Shown: positions 1-7,557 of the stretch, piece after piece | Layout: each line of letters starts with the position of its first letter | Numbering within the stretch: position 1 is the first letter of the stretch | Source of the DNA: Pengzhenrongella frigida | GTDB taxonomy: Bacteria; Actinomycetota; Actinomycetes; Actinomycetales; Cellulomonadaceae | NCBI RefSeq assembly: GCF_004168625.1 | Contig: NZ_SDWW01000026.1 | Coordinates: 1 to 62,887 of the forward strand | DNA length: 62,887 nucleotides | Reading direction: 5' to 3' | The notes under the pieces: generated by a model | What the model was told of the DNA's origin: nothing | Databases searched by the model: none | The model's input: only the letters and a program-made list of their open reading frames with translations | Translations under genes and position numbers: made by a program

Positions 1-2
1 TG

Positions 3-74
3 GGAAAAGCGCACGAACTCTTGGAAGTGCTTACCAAGAGCTCGCAGGACGACGCCGAGCACACCAAGCCCTGA
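3..74 (+). CDS. IS3-type transposase OrfA, C-terminal end (partial)
   Basis: Only the last 23 residues are visible (…GKAHELLEVLTKSSQDD…HTKP), charged and helix-prone as expected for the tail of an IS3 OrfA helix-turn-helix/leucine-zipper protein. The TGA at 72-74 shares its last base with the ATG of OrfB. Normally OrfA and OrfB are joined by programmed frameshifting; here the visible junction looks like translational coupling. Confidence 0.55.
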   Translation, partial: GKAHELLEVLTKSSQDDAEHTKP

Positions 75-1069
75 TGGACATCTACCGTGAACTGACCGTC
101 GTCGGGGTCCCGACCCGGGCCGCGTCCGCGCTGGTCGGAGTGCCGCGGGCGACCGCGACCCGCAAGCCCCGCACGCCGACGGTGACCAAGGTGAGGGTGC
201 CGGCGAACAAGCTGACCGACGCCGAGCGCACCGAGGTCCTGGCGGTCGTGAACAGTCCCCGGTTCGTGGACCTGCCTCCGATCCAGATATACGCGCACCT
301 GCTCGACGAGGGCGTGTACTTGGGGTCGATCTCCACGATCTACCGGATCCTGGCGGCGAACTTGCAGGTCAAGGAGCGTCGCCGCCTGGCGCGGCACCCG
401 GCCCGCGCCATCCCCGAGCTCGTCGCGACCGGTCCTGGGCAGGTCTACAGCTGGGACATCACCAAGCTCGCCGGACCGGTCAAGGGCAAGTACTTCGACG
501 CCTACGTGATGATCGACATCTACTCCCGCTACATCGTGGGCGCGCACGTGCACGCCCACGAGTCCGCCGTCCTGGCGGCGGAGATGATGCGGGAGATCTT
601 CGGGGTCCACGGGATCCCGAACGTGGTGCACGCCGACCGGGGCACGTCGATGACGTCCAAGACCGTCGCGGCGTTGCTGTCCGACCTGGAGGTCACCAAG
701 TCGCACAGCCGGCCGCGGGTGAGCAACGACAACCCGTACTCGGAGTCGTGGTTCAAGACGTTGAAGTTCGCCCCGGTCTTCCCCGAGCGCTTCGCCTCGC
801 TGGGGGACGCCAGGAGCTTCATGGCCGAGTTCGTCGAGGGCTACAACCATCACCACCACCACACCGGCATCGGGCTGAACACCCCCGCCGACGTGCACTA
901 CGGACTGGCGGCCGCGAAGGCCGCCGAACGGGCGCTCGTCCTGGCCGCCGCACGCAGCCGGCACCCCGAACGATTCGCCACGACCCAGGACCCCAAGATC
1001 CTGGCCATCCCGACCACGGCGTGGATCAACCAGCCCGCCGACAACACCGGAATCGGGTTAGCCGCTTAA
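74..1069 (+). CDS. IS3-type transposase OrfB (DDE integrase core)
   Basis: The 331-residue protein has a retroviral-integrase-type catalytic core. The acidic triad is D128 (YSWDITKL), D188 (VVHADRGTSM) and E224 (NPYSESWFKTL). The last two are 35 residues apart, the D(35)E spacing of IS3-type transposases. An N-terminal HTH-21-like segment (residues 45-95, with QIYAHLLDEGVYLG) precedes it. Length and motifs look complete, so it could be active if the left end and OrfA outside the window are intact. The ATG at 74 overlaps the OrfA stop. Confidence 0.9.
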   Translation: MDIYRELTVVGVPTRAASALVGVPRATATRKPRTPTVTKVRVPANKLTDAERTEVLAVVNSPRFVDLPPIQIYAHLLDEGVYLGSISTIYRILAANLQVKERRRLARHPARAIPELVATGPGQVYSWDITKLAGPVKGKYFDAYVMIDIYSRYIVGAHVHAHESAVLAAEMMREIFGVHGIPNVVHADRGTSMTSKTVAALLSDLEVTKSHSRPRVSNDNPYSESWFKTLKFAPVFPERFASLGDARSFMAEFVEGYNHHHHHTGIGLNTPADVHYGLAAAKAAERALVLAAARSRHPERFATTQDPKILAIPTTAWINQPADNTGIGLAA

Positions 1070-1938
1070 CACCCACCGGCCTCAACTACCTTGACAAATT
1101 CCGCCTCGCCGGACTCACCGATCCGGGCGGCCCGCAGGGTCACCCATAGGCCGTCCGCGACATGCACCCGCGCCATGGGTGCGCTCATGTCGACGCCGGC
1201 CTCGACCGCCCCAAGCTGCGCGGCCACGTTATAGGCAGCGGCGGGGACCGGCGCCCGGCCCCCTTCGGGCGGGACCAGCGCACGGAGGTAGGCCTGCGTC
1301 TTGGACGTCAAAGCCCGCACGACAAGCTCCGGGGAGAGCAGCAGGACCAAGGGATCGATGCGATGCCGGCCAGCCGGTGCGGGAACGACGAAGGTCTCGG
1401 CCTGGCTGCGCCGCAACGCCTCGGTGACCGGTGCAGCGGCCTGGGCCAGGAAGTCGGCGTCGCCCGCAGTGAAGGGGCCGCTGTCGCCGATCCGCCAGAG
1501 ATCGAGGAAGCTCCAGCAGCCGTAGCGGTCGCGAAAGACCGTCGACGCGATGTCGGTGACGTCGTATCGATGGAGCAGTTCCCGCCAGACACGACTACGC
1601 GCCAACTCCCCACCGGTAGCGTCCTGCAGGCGCGCGACGGGTGGGTCACCCAGCGTCGTCCACCGGCTCACTTCGGTGAGGTACTTGAGCCGGATCAGGT
1701 CGGGCAGCTCCGACATGCACGGCACGTCCGCCAACGGCGCCGAGCCCACCGAAGTCTCCGGATCGGTCATCAACCAGGCATAGGCATCGAACGGCACGGC
1801 GCGGCGGATCACCTCGAGGATCCGCCGCCGCAGTGATCTCGAGTCGCCCGTCGACCGGCATGCCTCGATGATGCCCGCCGCAGCCAGCGCGTACACCGAT
1901 CGCGTCGCCACACCGCCACCGTACGCGGCCGGTGACAT
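1066..1938 (-). pseudogene. LuxR-type regulator truncated by the IS element
   Basis: The visible part has a GAF-like sensory region (…[27 protein letters not shown]…, …VWRELLHRYDVTDIASTVFRDRYGCWSFLDLWR…) typical of actinobacterial helix-turn-helix regulators of about 350-370 residues. The conserved segment 'VHVADGLWVTLRAARIGESG' normally precedes an AsnC/LuxR-type HTH, but the frame runs straight into the IS right end. The last dozen residues and the stop are probably IS-derived. The DNA-binding domain is therefore lost and the product is likely non-functional. ATG at 1938 was chosen over more upstream starts because the upstream part is composition-biased and unlike the family. It is divergent from the gene at 2066, which it may once have regulated. 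Confidence 0.7.
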
Positions 1939-2065
1939 GCGGAGGCCGCCGGCCCGTGGTGCCGGAGGACACCGTGCGAAAAGACCACCAGAACCTGGGA
2001 TGGACCCTCGACACTCGGCTCTCATAGCGTCGCGAGCACGAGGCATCACACATCAAGGAGCCACC

Positions 2066-2374
2066 ATGACCACCCTGCACATCGAGCACCCGATCACCGA
2101 CTTCAACGTCTGGGTCGCAGCCTTCGAGGGCTTCGTCGAGGCCCGGCAGCGGGCCGGCGTCCGCGCCCACCGCATCCAGCGTCCAATCGACGACCCCAAG
2201 TACGTCATCATCGACCTCGACTTCGACACCGTCCCGCAGGCCGAGCAGTTCCTCGCCTTCCTCCGCACACGCGTCTGGGCCTCCCCCGCGACTGCCCCGG
2301 CACTGGCCGGGGAACCGCGGACCCGGATCCTCCAACCTGTGGGCGCCACCGGCTCCGTCGGCACAGATCGCTGA
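2066..2374 (+). CDS. Small cyclase/ABM-like dimeric alpha-beta barrel protein
   Basis: A 102-residue protein starting [20 protein letters not shown] with a strong Shine-Dalgarno AAGGAG at 2055-2060. The length and pattern (paired betas, '[24 protein letters not shown]', '[22 protein letters not shown]') fit small ferredoxin-like-fold proteins often annotated as cyclases or antibiotic-biosynthesis monooxygenase-like proteins. No catalytic residue can be assigned and the substrate is unknown. It sits divergently beside the truncated regulator, a common pairing in actinobacteria, so its expression may now be constitutive or lost. Confidence 0.7.
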   Translation: MTTLHIEHPITDFNVWVAAFEGFVEARQRAGVRAHRIQRPIDDPKYVIIDLDFDTVPQAEQFLAFLRTRVWASPATAPALAGEPRTRILQPVGATGSVGTDR

Positions 2375-3148
2375 GCCGCCAGGCACAACCGGCCCGCCGC
2401 ACCCTCACACCGATCCGCACCGCGAACCCGGGCGCTCGCATCGGGGTTGACACCTATGGCGAGCGCCGTTCGCTCGGCACCGACCGGATCGACGAGTGCG
2501 TCACCGAGCGCGGGGGCTTCCCCCAGCCGTGTACCGGCGCCCGAGGGTTTGCCCGGGGCCTGCGTGTGCCCCCGTTGCGAGGCCGGCGGGAAGAGGAGCG
2601 GTCGCCCGAGCCCGCGGAGCGCGGCGTCGACATCCCCCTGTCGGGGCGACCGAGCCTGCGCGGCTCCGGCTCCGGTACCGGCTCGGCAGCGCCGGCCGGG
2701 CCAAGGGCGCTGTTCACGGTCTGGCCACGGACGATGTCGATGTCGATGTCGATGTCGATGAACGGTGCCATCGACCCGTACGACTGCTGCGGACACCGAG
2801 AGCGCCGCCACTGTGCCCGCGGCCGACGAGGCGCGAACCACCAGCAGCCGCGGCCGCCGCGGTAGCGCCCGCAACCGCACCCTCGCCCTCGCCGCACCCC
2901 AAGACATGGCGCTCGCGATGCTCTCGCTGTCGCTGAAGGGACGCCGCTTCACTGTCGTCAAGCGTTGTTGACGCGGCGGGCACGTGCGTGGCGGAGTGCG
3001 GCGTTTGTTGACTGCCAATCAGTGGCGAGAAGCACGCTCGCGCGCCGGGCTGACGCCTCTGGGCGCCGATGCAGGGTTGGTGCAGATTCGCCCCAGCTCG
3101 GAGTTGAGTCCGCCTCGGCATTGGGGCTGGGGTGCGACGATTCGGGGC
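2375..3148. other. Non-coding or decayed stretch
   Basis: I see no convincing gene in these 774 bases. Several open frames exist, but they are arginine/proline-rich, lack family resemblance and lack good ribosome binding sites. The only distinct structure is the hexanucleotide repeat at 2733-2760. Confidence 0.5.
2733..2760. repeat. GATGTC tandem hexanucleotide repeat
   Basis: Four complete and one partial copy of GATGTC in perfect tandem array. In one minus-strand frame it would encode alternating Asp-Ile, but that frame shows no other coding signs. Confidence 0.95.
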
Positions 3149-4138
3149 ATGCGCCCTCACCGTTCAGTGATCGTTGGGGCACTCGTCGCGGTGGTTGGCT
3201 CGGTTGGCGCCTGCTCTGCAGATGTCTCGCACGAGCCCGCGCCTTCGGTCCGGGTGGTCGGACGTGTCTTCCTGCCGGCCCCTCGCGTATCCGACGGGCC
3301 GGCCGGTCCGTGCACGACCACCGACCTCGACTTCGTGGTCGAGGCATTCAGCCCCACGATGGGGAACTCCTGGGCGCAGCTGCGCACGATCAACCACGCT
3401 GACCGCCCATGCGTGCTCGATGGCCTCCCTGAGGTGACGATCGACCAAGCCGGTCACCGGCTCCGGCTGACCATCGATCACAGCTCAACGCTCCTCGACG
3501 GGACCGACGTGCCGACTCAGCTCACGCTCGAGCCCCAGGCCTCAGCGACAGCAGAGTTGTTCTGGCGCGGCTACCGCGACGCCGCAGACCAGACGACGGC
3601 GCAGTTCGCGCGCGTAGTACTCGCCGACGCGTCAAGCAAACCTGCCTCAATGGGCACATACGTGCCAGCCGCCCCGTTCGACATCGTCGACGGTGGCGTG
3701 ATGACGGTCGGCCCGTGGGTGGCAGTTGGCTACGGAGCGCCCTCCTACGACTGGCCACACGAACCGGTCCAGTCGAGCCAGCGATGCCGTGCCCGTGACC
3801 TGGTCGCAACCATCACTGGCCCGCACAATGGCACCTCCTCCGACGACGAGGGACCCACCGCGGAACTGGTCGTCGTCAATCTTGGACTTGAGCCGTGCAT
3901 CGTCGCCGGAGATCCAACCGTCGCCGGGCCGAACGGCCAGCTCGTTGGCACTTCGAGGGAACCCGGTGAGCCAGGTCAGCAGTGGGTGCTTCGCCCCTCC
4001 GACGGGCTCTCCAGGACCCTGCCTTGGGCGGCGGTAGCGCCCGTCATCGACGCACCCGACACCTGGACGGCTGTTGCCGGCGGCGACGAACGAGTGCCCA
4101 TCACGACCTGGGATACCGGCTCTGACGCGGCCGAATGA
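3149..4138 (+). CDS. Secreted lipoprotein with two DUF4232-like domains
   Basis: The 329-residue product begins MRPHRSVIVGALVAVVGSVGAC, a lipoprotein signal peptide with the lipobox ending VGAC. Two tandem DUF4232-like units follow. The first has 'PCTTTDLDFVVEAF…NHADRPCVLDGLPEVTI'; the second has 'RCRARDLVATITG…NLGLEPCIVAGDPTV'. Each carries the paired cysteines typical of the family, and a C-terminal 'SDGLSRTLPW' segment follows. The ATG at 3149 places the signal peptide at the N terminus; a longer in-frame extension from 2984 would bury it. DUF4232 proteins are actinobacterial cell-envelope proteins of unknown role. No operon partner is evident. Confidence 0.85.
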   Translation: MRPHRSVIVGALVAVVGSVGACSADVSHEPAPSVRVVGRVFLPAPRVSDGPAGPCTTTDLDFVVEAFSPTMGNSWAQLRTINHADRPCVLDGLPEVTIDQAGHRLRLTIDHSSTLLDGTDVPTQLTLEPQASATAELFWRGYRDAADQTTAQFARVVLADASSKPASMGTYVPAAPFDIVDGGVMTVGPWVAVGYGAPSYDWPHEPVQSSQRCRARDLVATITGPHNGTSSDDEGPTAELVVVNLGLEPCIVAGDPTVAGPNGQLVGTSREPGEPGQQWVLRPSDGLSRTLPWAAVAPVIDAPDTWTAVAGGDERVPITTWDTGSDAAE

Positions 4139-4257
4139 CTTGGAACCGAGTCCCTCGGCCGAACATCTACCCCGGCAGGACGGCCGGCGCTGCGCCGCAA
4201 CGCAACCTATCTGTCGTCATGCGCTGTGCTCATCCGTGCAGCGTCGTTGCCGACCTA

Positions 4258-4273
4258 CGTTCCCGCGGGAACG
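4258..4273. promoter_or_regulatory. 16-bp perfect palindrome, copy 1
   Basis: CGTTCCCGCGGGAACG, a loop-less perfect palindrome. An identical copy starts exactly 63 bp downstream. The symmetric loop-less form suits a dimeric DNA-binding protein better than an RNA hairpin. Confidence 0.6.
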
Positions 4274-4320
4274 CGTCGACGGAGCCCGTGGACGATTCCA
4301 TCTCAATCCTTGGGACCAGA

Positions 4321-4336
4321 CGTTCCCGCGGGAACG
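4321..4336. promoter_or_regulatory. 16-bp perfect palindrome, copy 2
   Basis: Identical to the palindrome at 4258-4273. The spacing of 63 bp is six helical turns, so both sites would face the same side of the helix, as in cooperative operators. The flanking bases differ between copies. Confidence 0.6.
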
Positions 4337-4403
4337 GCTCAGCACAGAGCCGCTCGCCTCCGAGCAGGACGCCTGAGGTCCGCCTTCGGCGCGCAGGACC
4401 AAG

Positions 4404-4675
4404 TCACCGGACCTGGCCGTGCCACTGCCTGGCGCGCAACTGGCCGCTGCGGATCACGCCCTCGCGCCCCGCAGCACCAAGGGCCCGTTGCTCGAAGGCG
4501 AGGGTGCCGCCGTCAGGGGTGACCAACGCGTGGGCCTCGGCCCGGTCCCGCAACCGCTGACCGGACGTGAGACCGAACCACTGCACGCGCCCGCACCATC
4601 CTCGCTGGAACGCTCGGCCAGCAGGACCTCGACGTCCGCGCTGGTCATCGGCCGGAGCACTACGAGATTGGACAT
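4404..4675 (-). pseudogene. Decayed GNAT N-acetyltransferase
   Basis: The N terminus reads MSNLVVLRPMTSADVEVLLAE in one frame from ATG at 4675, a standard GNAT beginning. Within about 30 codons the recognisable sequence shifts to another frame ([23 protein letters not shown], then PDGGTLAFEQ). It then jumps directly to the family C terminus (QRALGAAGREGVIRSGQLRARQWHGQV). The central acetyl-CoA-binding motif (Q/R-x-x-G-x-G/A) is absent. This indicates at least one frameshift and an internal deletion of roughly 60-80 codons. Exact GNAT subfamily unknown. Confidence 0.7.
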
Positions 4676-4932
4676 CGGGCAACCTCAGGGGCCGGCGCGG
4701 CCGGGCGTGCCCGCCTCCCGGCGCCAAATCCTGCGTGGCTCTCGACTCTTCTGACCGCGACCTGAAGGACGACAACGCGTACGCGATCGTGCGGACGCTC
4801 GCGTGGCGGTGATGGGCTCGACGGTTTCGTTCGCGACCAACTCGCTCGCGAGGTTCGCTCTCGGGGGTTTGACTGGGCTGGGCACAGTTGTTGTCTACCT
4901 GGCTTGGCTCCGCGGCGTGCGATGCTCGCCCG

Positions 4933-5895
4933 ATGACGACCGTGCCAGCGGGGCTGCGCCGATCAGTGGCGGGCGCCGAGGGTGGCGACGAGTGGCTCGC
5001 GGCACTCCCGGCGCTCGTGGTGCGCGTAGCCAAGCGGTGGCGGCTGATCCTCGGGCGGCCGTTCGAGGACGGCACGGCGGCGTGGACCGCTCCCGTCACG
5101 CTGGGGTCAGGCGCACTTGGGGTTCTGAAGATCTCCTACCCGCATCTCGAGGCGCGGCACGAGGCGGCGGCCTTGAGAGTGTGGGCAGGCAGCGGTGCTG
5201 TGCGGATCCTCGACTCGCACGAGGATGACTGGGCACTGCTCCTGGAGCGCTGCATGCCGGGCACATCGCTGCGGGACCAGGGGCTAGAGCACCTCGAGCA
5301 CGTACAGATCGGTGCCACGCTCATGGAGCAGATGGCCATGGCAGCAGTTCCGGTCGGCGGGCCGTTCCCCACGTTGGTCGCCGTCGCGGCCGGGCTCGCC
5401 GACCTTGCGAGCGAGCGGATCGACCGGCTCGTCGGCTCGGCGCCGATCTCGTTGGACAAAGGCCTCCTCGTTCATGCCGTCGACCTCCTGCGGACCCTGC
5501 CGCTCGACGCCCCCAGCGAAGGGCTCGCGCACGGCGACCTCAACCCTGGCAACATCCTGCGGGACGACTCTGGCGGCGCGGCGCGCTGGGTCGCCATCGA
5601 CCCCAAGGCCGTGGTCGGCGACCTCGCCTGGGATCCCTGGCCCCTGATCACGCAGGTCGGCGACTGGGCGACAGCTGTGACACCGGCGGGCGAGCTGGCG
5701 GAGCGCACCCGCCTGCTGTCCGACCTGACTGGCCTCGACGCCGCGCGGATCGCGGCCTGGTCGACGGCCCGAGGGGTCGAGTCCGCGCTCTGGGCCGCGA
5801 ACCGGGGCTGGTGGACGGGTTTCCGCGGGGCCGACGGTGACCTCGTGCGTGCCCGCGAATGGGCGACGGCGGCGACTCTGCTTGGCACCGGCTGA
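4933..5895 (+). CDS. Aminoglycoside/hydroxyurea phosphotransferase (APH(6)-like kinase)
   Basis: A 320-residue protein with the small-molecule kinase fold. The catalytic loop H200-G-D202-L-N-P-G-N207 and the metal-binding 'AIDPKAVVGDLAWDPWPLI' (D223) are both intact. The pattern matches the streptomycin 6-phosphotransferase/hydroxyurea phosphotransferase family. An N-lobe motif ('GSGALGVLKISYPHLEARHEAAALRVWAG') supplies the ATP-binding strand and Lys. ATG at 4933 (MTTVPAGLRR) fits family lengths. Many chromosomal members in actinobacteria have unknown substrates, so antibiotic resistance is possible but not shown. Stands alone. Confidence 0.85.
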   Translation: MTTVPAGLRRSVAGAEGGDEWLAALPALVVRVAKRWRLILGRPFEDGTAAWTAPVTLGSGALGVLKISYPHLEARHEAAALRVWAGSGAVRILDSHEDDWALLLERCMPGTSLRDQGLEHLEHVQIGATLMEQMAMAAVPVGGPFPTLVAVAAGLADLASERIDRLVGSAPISLDKGLLVHAVDLLRTLPLDAPSEGLAHGDLNPGNILRDDSGGAARWVAIDPKAVVGDLAWDPWPLITQVGDWATAVTPAGELAERTRLLSDLTGLDAARIAAWSTARGVESALWAANRGWWTGFRGADGDLVRAREWATAATLLGTG

Positions 5896-6264
5896 GGGCT
5901 TCGGGTCGACCCGCCAGCATTCACAGCGTCACCGCAAAGCAGGCGCTGATATTTGTCGCCATGCCTACCTTCCGCTACTCGAGCTGGAGCACGAGCAGCG
6001 GAACACCCCACAGCGCCAGGAACAGGAGGCCGGCCCCACCGCCTTCGGGGGCAGGGAGAGCACGTCCTGATCCCGTGCTGGGGTGGTCCCCTCGAAGGCG
6101 GATTTCGTGAAATCTGAGACGAACGCAGGACCGCCCGCGGCGCTGGTCGCCGCTCGGGGGCCGGAACACCTGGCGCCGAGATGGCCCTAGCGCCCGGAAA
6201 CGTGACATCGCCAAGTCAGTTCAGTTGCCGCTCGTGGCCGCTGGCCGGCACGGCGCCATACCGT
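5896..6264. other. Intergenic stretch without a supported gene
   Basis: No gene supported. A minus-strand frame ending near 5975 has a hydrophobic tail (GLLFLALWGVPLLVLQLE) that could be a remnant of a membrane protein, but nothing else in the frame supports it. Confidence 0.4.
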
Positions 6265-6684
6265 TCACACGGTCATGCCGTATTGGATGGCCGCGTGAAG
6301 CGCATCGGCGTTGATGACGGAGAGGCGCTTGAACCTGATGCAGTAGCCCGTGACGCTGGCATTGCCGATCGAGGCGCTGTAGGTGCGCGAGAGGTAGGTC
6401 TTGTCGTCGAGGCCAAGGACGTAGACCGAAATGCCCGTCGTGTTGGCGCTCAGGCCGATGCGATAGAACTCACGCGAAGACCCATTGGCGTAGTTGATCG
6501 TGTAGACGCCATAGCCGATGTTCGGGTTGGCCACGACCTTGCCGCCCTCGTTCGTGCCGTCGGTGAACCACAGCCTGCACCCAGGAAACTCCGCCACCAC
6601 GCGAGCGTGCAACTGTCGGAGGTCGGTCTGCTTGGGCTGGGGTTGACTGGCGAGGTAAGCCTCGATCTGCTCAGGGATATCCAT
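6265..6684 (-). CDS. DUF1801 family protein
   Basis: A 139-residue YdhG/DUF1801-type protein starting MDIPEQIEAYLASQPQPKQTD, with typical 'LRQLHARVVAEFPGCRLWFTDG' and 'GYGVYTINYANGSSREFYRIGLSANTTGISVYVLG' segments. The family has an SCP2-like/frataxin-like fold and unproven function. Codon use is somewhat less GC-extreme than neighbours, which may reflect acquisition. A start seven codons upstream is possible; the chosen ATG matches the family start. Confidence 0.8.
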   Translation of the reverse strand: MDIPEQIEAYLASQPQPKQTDLRQLHARVVAEFPGCRLWFTDGTNEGGKVVANPNIGYGVYTINYANGSSREFYRIGLSANTTGISVYVLGLDDKTYLSRTYSASIGNASVTGYCIRFKRLSVINADALHAAIQYGMTV

Positions 6685-6950
6685 CTCGGGACCAGATGCT
6701 AGCAACGCTGAGACGTGGCGGAACGGGGTCCAGCAGGCCGAGAACGACGAGCGTCACCGGCCCGAGCGACCACGGCCGAGGCCCAGCGGACGCTCAGTCG
6801 GGCTCCTGAGTCACTCCCCGGTGGGAGTCGAAGCGATCAGCAACCTCGCCGACCTGGAGAACGCACTCAGGGCGACATGACCCGCAAGATCGGCGGCACC
6901 GAAGGTCACCCCTGCTGGTCGCGACGGCGTGATCTCCCCGGGGCCGGGAC

Positions 6951-7547
6951 CTACTCACCGCTCAGCAGCCCGTTGCGGCGGGCCGCGTCCCGGAGATTCG
7001 CCTCGGCGGCCCGTCTGAGCGGGTCGGGCTCGGCCGCCGGCATCCACGGGAACGGTGTGGCGGCCAGCTCACTGCCGTGCTTCGACGTGACCTGCACGGT
7101 GTGCGGCTCGGCCGGAGCCTCGGGCCACGCCACCAGCAGGTAGTCCTCGACGGGCTCCTCGGCAACCAGGTCGTAGAGCAGGTCCCGTCCGCGAGCGTGC
7201 GCCCGCACCCGGTACCACCCGGTGCCGCCGTCGACCAGGTCGAAGCGCAGATCGCGGTGCTCGACCCACGGTCCGCGTACGAAGACGGGCCTGCCGTCCG
7301 CGAGGATGCTCACCTCGCCGACGTCCTCCCAGCCGGCCTCGACGACGTCGGGCCGGGCGTCGAGCGTACGAATCGTGACGCGGGCAGGTCCCATCACGAT
7401 GCCGGCAAGGAGGTGGACCGGCTGCTCGGCGCCCATGCGGACGATCAGCCCTCCGGCAGCGAGACTGGTCGCCGTCGACACCTGGTCGGACGAGCCCACC
7501 TCGAGCACGCGCAGGTCGACCCGGGTGACATAGCTCGCCTCCACCAT
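6951..7547 (-). CDS. Hypothetical protein at the end of the glycan operon
   Basis: A 198-residue soluble protein (MVEASYVTRVDLRVLEVG… RNGLLSGE) that I do not recognise. It starts 10 bases beyond the GH78 stop and is the last gene of the minus-strand operon. Sequence features are alternating beta strands (RVTIRTLDARPDVVEAGWEDVGEVSI, LRFDLVDGGTGWYRVRAHARG) and a helical C terminus, without signal peptide or membrane segment. Operon position suggests a role in sensing or modifying the imported glycoside. An upstream TTG start overlapping the GH78 stop is an alternative. Confidence 0.7.
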   Translation of the reverse strand: MVEASYVTRVDLRVLEVGSSDQVSTATSLAAGGLIVRMGAEQPVHLLAGIVMGPARVTIRTLDARPDVVEAGWEDVGEVSILADGRPVFVRGPWVEHRDLRFDLVDGGTGWYRVRAHARGRDLLYDLVAEEPVEDYLLVAWPEAPAEPHTVQVTSKHGSELAATPFPWMPAAEPDPLRRAAEANLRDAARRNGLLSGE

Positions 7548-7557
7548 GGACGGCACA

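Larger units (their letters stand above)
1..1100 (+). mobile_element. IS3-family insertion sequence, right part
   Basis: The window opens inside an IS3-type element: the end of OrfA (stop at 72-74) is followed, with a one-base TGATG overlap, by an integrase-type OrfB (74-1069). The left end lies outside the window. The right end cannot be fixed without a second copy, but it should fall shortly after the OrfB stop, around 1070-1100, because coding similarity to the flanking LuxR-type gene ends there. The insertion has removed the C-terminal part of that gene. Confidence 0.75.

Noticed and set aside
2454-2897. Minus-strand frame encoding an Asp-Ile repeat
   Set aside because: The repeat is a simple GATGTC microsatellite; the rest of the frame is low-complexity and lacks an RBS or homology.
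5975-6214. Short membrane-protein-like ORF
   Set aside because: Only the last 20 residues look hydrophobic; no RBS, no family pattern.
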